Positions 40,154 to 47,720 of a stretch of 64,000 bases of DNA are shown here, one piece after another. Below the pieces are notes generated by a model. It was not told the DNA's origin. It did not search any database and saw nothing but the letters and a program-made list of their open reading frames with translations. Source of the DNA: Thermosynechococcus sp. (GTDB lineage Bacteria; Cyanobacteriota; Cyanobacteriia; Thermosynechococcales; Thermosynechococcaceae); contig NZ_AP024678.1 in NCBI RefSeq assembly GCF_025999095.1, positions 961,527-1,025,526 on the forward strand, given 5' to 3'. Both the position numbers and the translations under genes were made by a program. The stretch's first letter is position 1. Each line of letters begins with the position of its first letter.

Positions 40154-42181
40154 TTGCAGGCTTTGTTGACAGTGTTGCAGTGGATCAGTGGCGGTAGTCG
40201 CAGCGGCAAAACCTATGCCCTGGTGAGGGAATTTGCCCAGTGGGTTCAACAGGACAGCTCAGTGATTCCCCGCGAGCGATCGCTCCTCTTTTTGACAGAT
40301 ACAATGGAAGGCCGCCAAGCCATCCAAAGGGAAATTCAGTCGCAGTTGGGCAGTGGCTATAGGCCCTATATCGCCACGCCAATGGGCTTCATGCAGCAGG
40401 AGGTGGAACTTTTTTGGCCGCTGCTGGTCGAGGCCAATGCCGTTGCTCCGCCGCTCCCGTTACATCTCAAACCAGAAACAGAGCTGATGTGGGCACAGCG
40501 GCTGTGGCAGCCTTGGCTGGCGAAGGACACCTTTGCTGTCCTGAGCGACAATCGTGAACAGCGCCGCTGCGCCGATCGCGCCACTCGCCACCTTCTTGAT
40601 ATTTTTCAACTGTGTGCCTTTGCCCGCCTCAGCCTGGATGATCTGCCCCAACTCATTTGGGATCATCAGCTTGAGATTCCTGCGGAAACCGGGGGGGCGA
40701 TCGTCACCGCCCTAAAAGAGTGGCAAAGGTGGTGTACTGCCCACAGCCTGCTCACCTATGGCATTACCACCGATTTATTTGGCCGCGTTCTCCTTGACCA
40801 CCCCGACTACCAAGCCTCCTTGGGGCAGCGGTTTCAGTGTCTCCTTGCCGACAACACCCATAACTATCCCGCGGTGATGGCAGATTTGATCACCCTCTTA
40901 AACCAACAGGGGATCAAGATTGTCCTTAGCCACCAACCCATTAGCGCTGTCCGTCTTGGTCTTGGCGCCGATCCTGATGCCTTGCTGCCGCTGCAAAACC
41001 AAGCCACGGTGACGGAGTTAAGCCACCGTCCAGAAACGATTTTCGGTAAAACTGATTTACGAGTCGCCATTCAAGAACGCCTGAGCACTCCCCAATTCAC
41101 GCTGCCGGAAAACATTACTGCGATTCAAACCATCTCGCGGATGCAATTGTTACAGGAAGTTGTGGAGACGATTGCCACTGCCGTGCAGCAGGGGGCAGTG
41201 CAGCCAACAGAGATTGCCATTCTTGCCCCCGGCTTAGATAGTATTGCCCGCTATGTTCTCAGTAGTGAACTGGAAAAACGGCGGGTGCCCCTTGTCATCC
41301 TGAATGAGCAACGCCCCTTGATTCAATCCCCCCACGTGCGTGCCCTGTTGACGCTGTTGTTGTTCGTTTATCCACGAACAGGAATAATCCCAGAGGCAAC
41401 GGCGGTGGCGGAGATGCTAACGGTTTTGCTGCCGCGAGAGATTGACGCCGTGCGGGCAGGCCTGCTCTCTTGCTATTGTTTGCAGCCGGGGCTGGAGCAA
41501 GCTGAACTGCTGCCGTACACCCACTATAGCCGCTGGGATCGCTTTGGCTATCGTGCCACGGAAGCCTATGAGCAGTTGCGGCATTGGCTGAGTACCCTAG
41601 ATTCTAGCCAGCTGCCGGTGTATCTCCTAGAGGCGGCAATTCAACGCTATCTCTCGCCGCAAAACCTAACAGCCAGTGAATTGGCCCCCCTGCGATCGCT
41701 CCTTGAGGGTACAGCTGCCTACTGGCAAATTTATGATCATCTCCCAGAGCAGCGAGCTACACCAACAGCTGAGCGGCTGCGGGAATGGATTTACCTGCTG
41801 CGGCGGGGAACTCTGACCGCAGATCCTGTCCCTCCCCTGCGGCAGCCCCAAGGGGTCTTACTGGCAACGACGTTTCAATATCGCAGCGCTCAACTTGCCC
41901 ATCGCTGGCATTTTTGGTTAGACGCTGGTAGTCCACGTTGGCAGGATGGCGGCTTGCAATGTCTCTGGCAGGCACCAATGTTTCTGCGGCAGGGGGCGGC
42001 GAGTCCCAGTGCGCGGGTGTGGCAATTGGAGTCAGAACGTTTGGAGCATTTACTGGTGGATTTGTGTGCGCGGGTGAGCGATCGCCTTTTCCTTTGCCAC
42101 AGTGACTTGACAGCCAATGGCAGGGAGCAGGAGGGCCCCCTGAGTCCCTGGGTGGATCTGGCGGTGGGCGATCGCCCGTAA
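40154..42181 (+). CDS. AddB/UvrD-like P-loop protein, probably DNA-repair related
   Basis: This 675-residue protein has an N-terminal Walker A (SGGSRSGKTYALVREF) and an overall pattern like inactive-helicase subunits such as AddB/RecC or degenerate UvrD proteins: LLFLTDTMEGRQAIQ, a middle region with VLSHQPISAVRLG, then EIAILAPGLDSIARYVLSSELEKRRVPLVILNEQRPL, which resembles helicase motif regions in family 1A. The usual DExx box and a C-terminal nuclease with its cysteine cluster are not evident. The start is uncertain: TTG at 40154, or GTG at 40172. It is divergent from pcxA and lies 64 bases before metG. A recombination or repair role is inference only. Confidence 0.5.
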   Translation: MQALLTVLQWISGGSRSGKTYALVREFAQWVQQDSSVIPRERSLLFLTDTMEGRQAIQREIQSQLGSGYRPYIATPMGFMQQEVELFWPLLVEANAVAPPLPLHLKPETELMWAQRLWQPWLAKDTFAVLSDNREQRRCADRATRHLLDIFQLCAFARLSLDDLPQLIWDHQLEIPAETGGAIVTALKEWQRWCTAHSLLTYGITTDLFGRVLLDHPDYQASLGQRFQCLLADNTHNYPAVMADLITLLNQQGIKIVLSHQPISAVRLGLGADPDALLPLQNQATVTELSHRPETIFGKTDLRVAIQERLSTPQFTLPENITAIQTISRMQLLQEVVETIATAVQQGAVQPTEIAILAPGLDSIARYVLSSELEKRRVPLVILNEQRPLIQSPHVRALLTLLLFVYPRTGIIPEATAVAEMLTVLLPREIDAVRAGLLSCYCLQPGLEQAELLPYTHYSRWDRFGYRATEAYEQLRHWLSTLDSSQLPVYLLEAAIQRYLSPQNLTASELAPLRSLLEGTAAYWQIYDHLPEQRATPTAERLREWIYLLRRGTLTADPVPPLRQPQGVLLATTFQYRSAQLAHRWHFWLDAGSPRWQDGGLQCLWQAPMFLRQGAASPSARVWQLESERLEHLLVDLCARVSDRLFLCHSDLTANGREQEGPLSPWVDLAVGDRP

Positions 42182-42245
42182 GCTGTTACTAATGGCACTA
42201 TGATAAATAACGCAATTTGCTCGACTGCCTAGGGAGAAACACTGC

Positions 42246-43835
42246 TTGTCACCGCACTTTTCACTGACTACCCCCCTGTACTACGTCAATGCCCTTCCCC
42301 ACATTGGCAGTGCCTACACAACTATTGCTGCCGATGTTCTCGCTCGCTTTTATCGTTTGCAGGGCTATCGGGTGCGGTTCATTACCGGTACCGATGAGCA
42401 TGGCCAGAAAATTGAGCGCACAGCACACCAGCGGGGTCTGAGTCCCCAAGCCCACTGCGATGAGATTGCCGCTGGCTTTCAAGCCCTCTGGCAACAACTG
42501 AATATCCACTACGATCGCTTTAGCCGCACCACCAGTCCTCGCCACCATGCCATTGTCAAAGAGTTTTTTCAGCGGGTTTGGGACAACGGCGACATTTATC
42601 TCGGTCAGCAGCAGGGTTGGTACTGTGTCGAGTGTGAAGAATTCAAGGAAGAACGCGAATTGCTTGAGGGTCGGCGCTGCCCGATCCATGTGAATCGGAC
42701 GGTGGAATGGCGAGATGAGCGCAACTATTTTTTCCGCCTCTCGAAATATCAGCAGGCGCTGCTGGACTATTATGCCGACCATCCCGACTTTGTGCAGCCC
42801 CCCAGCCGTCGCAATGAGGTGCTGAGTTTTATTGAGCGGGGGCTGCAGGACTTTTCCATTTCGCGGGTGAACCTGGCTTGGGGGTTTCCCGTGCCTACGG
42901 ATCCAGAGCAGACCCTCTACGTCTGGTTTGATGCCCTCTTGGGCTATGTCACCGCCCTCTTGGAACCAGAAGATGAGCCGACCTTGGCCAATGCCCTCAA
43001 AACCTGGTGGCCAATTAACCTGCACATTATTGGTAAGGATATTCTCCGCTTCCATGCCATCTCTTGGCCAGCAATGTTGATGTCGGCGGGCTTGCCACTA
43101 CCAGAGCAAATTTTTGTCCATGGCTTCCTGACCAAAGATGGTCAAAAAATGGGCAAAAGTCTGGGGAATACCCTGGATCCCTTTGCCTTGGTGGCGCAAT
43201 ACGGGGCCGATGCCGTGCGCTACTACTTCATGAAAGAAGTGGAGTTTGGCCGTGATGGTGACTTTAGTGAAACCCGCTTTGTGAATATCCTCAATGCGGA
43301 TCTGGCCAATGATCTGGGGAATTTGCTCAATCGCACGCTAAAAATGGCTTGGAAATATACCGATGGGAAGGTGCCCAATGTCCAAGGAGCAGCAATTCCG
43401 CGGGAGCATCCCCTGCGGCAACTGGCAGAGGACCTCAGCCAAACCTATGGCCAAGGGTATCGGCAATTAGCCTTCCATGAGGTTTGCCAACAGGCCCTGA
43501 TCCTCGCACGAGCGGGGAATAAGTTCCTTGATGAAGAGGCACCGTGGAAACGCTATCGGGCAGGAGAAACGGCAGCGGTGGCGGAGATTCTGTACTGTGT
43601 ATTGGAGTCAGTGCGCCTTGTGGCCTATGTGCTTGCCCCGATTATCCCCCAACTGAGTGAGGCCATCTACGGGCAGTTGGGCTATAGTATTAAATTTAAT
43701 GGATCAGTTGCCCCAGACCTTTTGGGCGATCGCCAAGCCCAGTGGGGTGTTTTACCTGCATCACAACCTCTGGCCAATCCAGAGCCAATTTTCCAAAAAC
43801 TGTTGCTGCCGGCAACTGTCGCCGATTCCCCCTGA
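42246..43835 (+). CDS. metG: Methionyl-tRNA synthetase
   Basis: MetG charges tRNA-Met. The 529-residue product begins at TTG 42246 (MSPHFSLTTPLYYVNALPHIGSAYT), preceded by GGGAGAAA. The class I signatures are HIGS near residue 19 and KMGKS near residue 301, the latter being a form common in this lineage. The metal-binding insertion is short (CVECEEFKEERELLEGRRCPIH). The C-terminal tRNA-binding EMAPII-like domain of longer enzymes is absent, which is normal for cyanobacterial MetG. No Met T-box or leader is seen. Confidence 0.96.
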   Translation: MSPHFSLTTPLYYVNALPHIGSAYTTIAADVLARFYRLQGYRVRFITGTDEHGQKIERTAHQRGLSPQAHCDEIAAGFQALWQQLNIHYDRFSRTTSPRHHAIVKEFFQRVWDNGDIYLGQQQGWYCVECEEFKEERELLEGRRCPIHVNRTVEWRDERNYFFRLSKYQQALLDYYADHPDFVQPPSRRNEVLSFIERGLQDFSISRVNLAWGFPVPTDPEQTLYVWFDALLGYVTALLEPEDEPTLANALKTWWPINLHIIGKDILRFHAISWPAMLMSAGLPLPEQIFVHGFLTKDGQKMGKSLGNTLDPFALVAQYGADAVRYYFMKEVEFGRDGDFSETRFVNILNADLANDLGNLLNRTLKMAWKYTDGKVPNVQGAAIPREHPLRQLAEDLSQTYGQGYRQLAFHEVCQQALILARAGNKFLDEEAPWKRYRAGETAAVAEILYCVLESVRLVAYVLAPIIPQLSEAIYGQLGYSIKFNGSVAPDLLGDRQAQWGVLPASQPLANPEPIFQKLLLPATVADSP

Positions 43836-43900
43836 TGCGCGATACCCTAGAGGTATGACTTCATATTTCGATAACACACTTTTTTTGAGATGATTTCTGC

Positions 43901-44596
43901 ATGGTTACATCTTCGTCTTCAGTTATTTACACGCCAGAACAGGTGTTACAAAACCGTGGGCGCGTTGCCATCTTTATTGATGGCTCCAACCTATTCTATG
44001 CAGCGCTGCAACTGGGCATCGAAATTGATTATTCAAAACTCCTCTGCCACTTGACCCAAGGCTCCCGTCTCTTTCGCTCCTTCTTCTACACGGGGGTTGA
44101 CCCCACCAATGAAAAGCAGCAGGGGTTTCTGCTGTGGATGCGCCGCAATGGCTATCGTGTCGTCTCCAAGGAACTCGTCCAACTGCCGGACGGCTCTAAA
44201 AAGGCAAACCTTGACGTCGAAATTGCCGTGGATATGATGGCACTGGTGGGTTGCTATGACACTGCCATCTTGGTCAGCGGTGATGGCGATTTGGCCTATG
44301 CCGTGGATGCGGTGAGTTACCGAGGGGCAAGGGTCGAGGTGGTGAGCCTGCGATCGATGACCAGCGATAGCCTAATTAACGTTGCCGATCGCTACATTGA
44401 TCTTGAAAGCATTCGCGAAGAAATCCAAAAGGCGCCCCGGCAAAGTTACACCTACCGTCCTATAACTGGTAACCTGACGCACCCCCCCATTGTTAACCCC
44501 CATTGGGAGCAAGATACCGCCGCAGGGAAAGATAAAGCTGCTGGCAATGAGTCATCCGAGACCCTAGAGAACTTAGACAACAATGCTTCTGCCTAG
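43901..44596 (+). CDS. NYN domain protein, LabA type
   Basis: This protein of 231 residues is built around an NYN (PIN-like) RNase fold. Acidic residues are in place in VAIFIDGSNLFYAA (Asp27), ANLDVEIAVDMM and LVSGDGDLAYAVDAV, where the D-x-D pattern holds metal. LabA in Synechococcus elongatus is needed for negative feedback in circadian gene expression, and LabA-type proteins are common in cyanobacteria. The C-terminal 50 residues are polar and probably disordered. An RNase activity is inferred from the family. The gene overlaps the lptC-like gene by 14 bases. Confidence 0.85.
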   Translation: MVTSSSSVIYTPEQVLQNRGRVAIFIDGSNLFYAALQLGIEIDYSKLLCHLTQGSRLFRSFFYTGVDPTNEKQQGFLLWMRRNGYRVVSKELVQLPDGSKKANLDVEIAVDMMALVGCYDTAILVSGDGDLAYAVDAVSYRGARVEVVSLRSMTSDSLINVADRYIDLESIREEIQKAPRQSYTYRPITGNLTHPPIVNPHWEQDTAAGKDKAAGNESSETLENLDNNASA

Positions 44597-45809
44597 ACCG
44601 CTGCTGCTGTGCCTTGTCCTCGCCTTGACAGGCTGTGGCTGGGTGGATCAATGGGTGGGCGAGGAGCCATCCCCAGAACCAGAAATCACGGGTGATGTCA
44701 AGCTGCAAAATCTGACCCTGCGGCAAACCAACGCCAAAGGTGAACTCCTCTGGGTATTGCAGGCGGCGCGCGCGCGCTACCGCGATGACGATCGCCAGCA
44801 ATTGGAGATTCAAAATCTAACGGGGGAATTAAAGGCAGAGGGTAAAACCACTTACAAGGTGCAGGCCAAGGCAGTCAATGTGCGGCAGCGGGATGGTCAA
44901 CTTTGGGTTGAAGGTCGCACCACACTCACCGATCTCCAACAAAAGGGGACGATTATTGCCGATCAATTGGTTTGGCAGGGCGATCGCGGGGTACTCATTG
45001 CCCAGAAAAATCTGCAGGCCCGCTATCCTCAAGTGACAGTGACGGCTAAGCACCTCGAAGCCGATAGCCAACGCCAACAACTGCGTGCCCTCAATGCCGT
45101 TCAGGTGACCTCGGTCGCCAAGGACGCCAAGGATGTACGGCTCAATACGGAGAGTCTAGTGTGGCAGCAGGAGCCCAATCAGCTGTTGGCAGGGGTCATC
45201 GGTCAAGGGGGGGTCACAGTCGTCGGTGTGGCGGGCGATCGCCAAGGGCAGCGGCTGCAAGCCCAGAGGGCAATCTGGTCAATTAGCGATCAACGGGTTA
45301 CCCTTGAGGGGGATGTCCGAGTGCAGCTTCCCAACCCTGCTCTCCGCGTTGAAGGAGAAACGGTGCGCTGGTTAATTCCCCAACAGCAATTGGTGAGCGA
45401 TCGCCCCCTGCGGGTCAGCTATCCCAGCCAAGGCATTGAAGGGCAGGCCAATCGCGGTGTCTTCCTGATTGCTGAAAACCGCGCCATCTTTGAGAACGTC
45501 CAAATTAGTAGCCAACCTCAACAGGTGCAACTGCGTGCCCAGCGCCTCAATTGGTGGATTTCCCAAGGGCGGCTAGAAGCTAGCGCTCAGGTGGAAATCC
45601 AGCGCCCCAGGGCCCAACTACGCACAGCTCAACTAATTTGGCGGATTCCCCAGCAGGAAGTTGAAGCCCAAGGGGGAATCTTTTACCGCCAGAGCAATCC
45701 CCGCATTCAAGTTCAGGGCCAGCGGGCCAAAGGGTGGCTCGATCGCCAAGAGGTGATTGTCAGCGGCAATGTTCAGAGCCAAGTGCCGTTGCTAGTGCGC
45801 CTTCCCTAG
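44583..45809 (+). CDS. LptC-like lipopolysaccharide export protein (LptC/OstA domain), lipoprotein
   Basis: LptC forms the periplasmic bridge in lipopolysaccharide transport. This 408-residue protein begins with a lipoprotein signal (LLLCLVLALTGCGW, lipobox LTGC) and continues as a repeated beta-strand pattern such as LLWVLQAARARYRDDDRQQLEIQNLTGELKAEGKTTYKVQAKAV, with the 'RAxYRxDxxxL' signature of the LptC fold. It is about twice as long as the roughly 190 residues of proteobacterial LptC, consistent with two or more OstA-like units in tandem. Long LptC forms are known in cyanobacteria. The start overlaps the end of the LabA-type gene. Confidence 0.75.
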   Translation: MLLPRPLLLCLVLALTGCGWVDQWVGEEPSPEPEITGDVKLQNLTLRQTNAKGELLWVLQAARARYRDDDRQQLEIQNLTGELKAEGKTTYKVQAKAVNVRQRDGQLWVEGRTTLTDLQQKGTIIADQLVWQGDRGVLIAQKNLQARYPQVTVTAKHLEADSQRQQLRALNAVQVTSVAKDAKDVRLNTESLVWQQEPNQLLAGVIGQGGVTVVGVAGDRQGQRLQAQRAIWSISDQRVTLEGDVRVQLPNPALRVEGETVRWLIPQQQLVSDRPLRVSYPSQGIEGQANRGVFLIAENRAIFENVQISSQPQQVQLRAQRLNWWISQGRLEASAQVEIQRPRAQLRTAQLIWRIPQQEVEAQGGIFYRQSNPRIQVQGQRAKGWLDRQEVIVSGNVQSQVPLLVRLP

Positions 45810-45836
45810 ACTGAATCATAGAAACAATCAGTCCCG

Positions 45837-46430
45837 ATGAGTACCGCACCACTACAAATTCTTGACTTGGGGGGTGAAATTCTCCTTTTCCAGCGTTTGA
45901 TTCCGGTTCACCAGTGTCAGCAGGTGATTGCTACAGCTGAAAAGGTGGGGTTTGAGGATGCGCAAATTCTCATGGGGACAGTCGATCGCTCCGTGCGCGG
46001 CGGCAGTTTGCTCCGCTTTGATCCCCAAGACCCGCAACAGGCGATGATGCGGCAGATTCTTCTCCAGGCCACGCAAACAATTCAAATCGTCCTCTACCAG
46101 CACTATGGGATTCGCTTCCCTGAAATTGAAAATTTCTCAATCCTGCGCTATCGGGTGGGCGAGGGCTATCGCCGCCATGTAGACAACCTATTGCTGGCCA
46201 GTCGGCAAATGGAACTGGCGCAAGGTATCCCGACGCGGGATGTCAGTCTAGTGGGCTATCTCAATGAGGACTTTCAGGGGGGAGAAACCTATTTCGATCG
46301 CCAAGGGGTAAAGGTTACCCCACGGACGGGAGATATTGTCGTCTTTCCCGCCTACTACACCCATCCCCATGCCGCCTTGCCCGTGGTCCAGGGCACTAAA
46401 TATGCCTTTGCCACTTGGTTATTCTATTGA
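45837..46430 (+). CDS. 2-oxoglutarate/Fe(II)-dependent oxygenase, prolyl-4-hydroxylase type
   Basis: This 197-residue protein has the double-stranded beta-helix signature of the 2OG-Fe(II) oxygenase family: the HxD motif in YRRHVDN (His114, Asp116), GYLNEDFQGGETYF, the distal histidine in AYYTHPHAALPV and the 2-oxoglutarate-binding lysine in GTKYAFATW. Substrates in this subfamily include proline residues and small molecules, and the specific one cannot be read from sequence. It starts 27 bases after the lptC-like gene, probably in one transcript. An 11-base tandem duplication begins directly after its stop codon. Confidence 0.88.
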   Translation: MSTAPLQILDLGGEILLFQRLIPVHQCQQVIATAEKVGFEDAQILMGTVDRSVRGGSLLRFDPQDPQQAMMRQILLQATQTIQIVLYQHYGIRFPEIENFSILRYRVGEGYRRHVDNLLLASRQMELAQGIPTRDVSLVGYLNEDFQGGETYFDRQGVKVTPRTGDIVVFPAYYTHPHAALPVVQGTKYAFATWLFY

Positions 46431-46452
46431 TGAATGATGATTGAATGATGAT
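46431..46452 (+). repeat. Perfect 11-bp tandem duplication after a stop codon
   Basis: TGAATGATGAT occurs at 46431-46441 and immediately again at 46442-46452. It follows the oxygenase stop codon. Confidence 0.9.
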
Positions 46453-46466
46453 GAACCCCTGAGGCA

Positions 46467-47003
46467 ATGCCAATGACTGAACCCCTGCGCTTCCAAACCT
46501 CGCCCCTGGTTTCTGGAACACTCCTTGCCCTCTACGGCGCACTCACACTGCCCCTCCCCTTTTTGGCGGTACAGACGGCGGCTCCCATTTCGCCCCTGCT
46601 CCTTTGGGGGGCGATCGCCCTCGGGGGTGTGTTCCTCTGGGGGGCGCTGAGTCAACGGGTAGAATTGGATGCTGTGGGCATCCGCCTCACCTATCCCCAT
46701 TGGGTTCCCCCCTTCCTGCGGCAGCAGTGGCAACTGATTTGGTCGGATATTCAGGGGCTTCAGCCCCGTAGTACCAGCCAAGGGGGCGTGGTCTATTATC
46801 TGGTGACTACCACAGGTCAAGGGTATCTTCTGCCGATGCGAGTGGCAGGTTTTGCCCAAATGATGCGTGCCATTGAAGCCCAGACGGGATTGGCCACAGA
46901 CGTGATTAAGCCCCTCGCTCAACCTTGGATGTACGGTATTTTGGCTCTCTTTACACTGCTATTGGGAGCTGTTGATCTGTGGATTTTGACCACTGTGGGA
47001 TAA
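46467..47003 (+). CDS. Membrane protein of unknown function
   Basis: This 178-residue protein is a cyanobacterial hypothetical. Three hydrophobic helices are visible: about 15-36 (VSGTLLALYGALTLPLPFLAV), about 42-62 (LLLWGAIALGGVFLWGAL) and a C-terminal one (MYGILALFTLLLGAVDLWIL). Between the second and third lies a soluble region (VELDAVGIRLTYPHW ... WSDIQGLQP ... YLLPMRVAGFAQM) reminiscent of a small PH-like beta domain, as in YdbT/DUF-type membrane proteins. Two in-frame ATGs (46467, 46473) are possible starts. It lies in the metG-ftn2 run of plus-strand genes. No function is assigned. Confidence 0.7.
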   Translation: MPMTEPLRFQTSPLVSGTLLALYGALTLPLPFLAVQTAAPISPLLLWGAIALGGVFLWGALSQRVELDAVGIRLTYPHWVPPFLRQQWQLIWSDIQGLQPRSTSQGGVVYYLVTTTGQGYLLPMRVAGFAQMMRAIEAQTGLATDVIKPLAQPWMYGILALFTLLLGAVDLWILTTVG

Positions 47004-47029
47004 TGGGGACGTAATTTGGGTGCTGAGCG

Positions 47030-47488
47030 ATGACCATGGGTGCAAATCGGTTTTGGGGATATCTGCGTCGCGGAGTGGTGTGCCTGCTCCTGAGTGTCCT
47101 GTGTTGGTCAAGTATCGCCCCGCTGCCGGCGATCGCTGCTATTCCAGTGCGGCTCTTTGACCTAAATTACCGCGAATGTCCGCCAGAAATAGGGGAAGGT
47201 TCAGTCACGCCGGGGGGGACGACACTGAAAGCCAATTGCTACCTGATTACTGGCAAAGCAGAGAATAAATCCGGCAAAACGGTGGTAGATGCCGATGTCT
47301 TTGGCCGCATCTACGACGCCAATGGTAATCCAGTGTTGCAAAACCGCACCCGGGTCGGTGCAATTGATGTGATTCCACCCGGCATCAGCGAGTTTGAAAT
47401 TCGCATTAGCGTGCCCTACAACCAACCAGCGCCTTTGCAGTTAGAGCAATTTAAGGCCTCTGGCTTTACAGCAAAAGTGCGCGGTTAA
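47030..47488 (+). CDS. Exported hypothetical protein with a FxLYD/beta-sandwich-like domain
   Basis: This protein of 152 residues has a typical signal peptide (RRGVVCLLLSVLCWSSIAPLPAIAA, cleavage after IAA near residue 36). The mature part reads RLFDLNYRECP ... TLKANCYLITGKAENKSGKTVVDADVFGRIYDANGNP ... IDVIPPGISEFEIRISVPYN, which looks like an immunoglobulin-like beta sandwich of the FxLYD kind often found in exported bacterial proteins. Two cysteines could form a disulfide. It follows the membrane protein by 26 bases. The function is unknown. Confidence 0.7.
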   Translation: MTMGANRFWGYLRRGVVCLLLSVLCWSSIAPLPAIAAIPVRLFDLNYRECPPEIGEGSVTPGGTTLKANCYLITGKAENKSGKTVVDADVFGRIYDANGNPVLQNRTRVGAIDVIPPGISEFEIRISVPYNQPAPLQLEQFKASGFTAKVRG

Positions 47489-47530
47489 GCCACCACACCT
47501 CTGCGCGGACTTGCCCTCAGGGACAAAAAC

Positions 47531-47552
47531 TGTATAGCTAATGTATAGCTAA
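47531..47552 (+). repeat. Perfect 11-bp tandem duplication
   Basis: TGTATAGCTAA is present at 47531-47541 and again at 47542-47552, in the spacer before the ftn2/arc6-type gene. Confidence 0.9.
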
Positions 47553-47720
47553 ATTGTGATACCTTAAAACGCTTGATGCTCCCTTTTTGGGGGAACACTA
47601 TACTGTGTCATGTCTAAACGTTGAGCAACTACCAGCCAAGTCTCTGTGCTGCTGTTGAGTGCACATGAGTGTGCTGTCATTGTTGATAGACGGGTTCATC
47701 CTGTAGAGGTTTGGGTTTAG

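Noticed and set aside
42261-43055. 264-codon minus-strand ORF opposite metG
   Set aside because: Antisense shadow of metG with no recognisable domain.
43140-43160. KMGKS instead of KMSKS in MetG as an unusual active site
   Set aside because: I recall this form as common in cyanobacterial and plastid-like MetRS, so it is not special.
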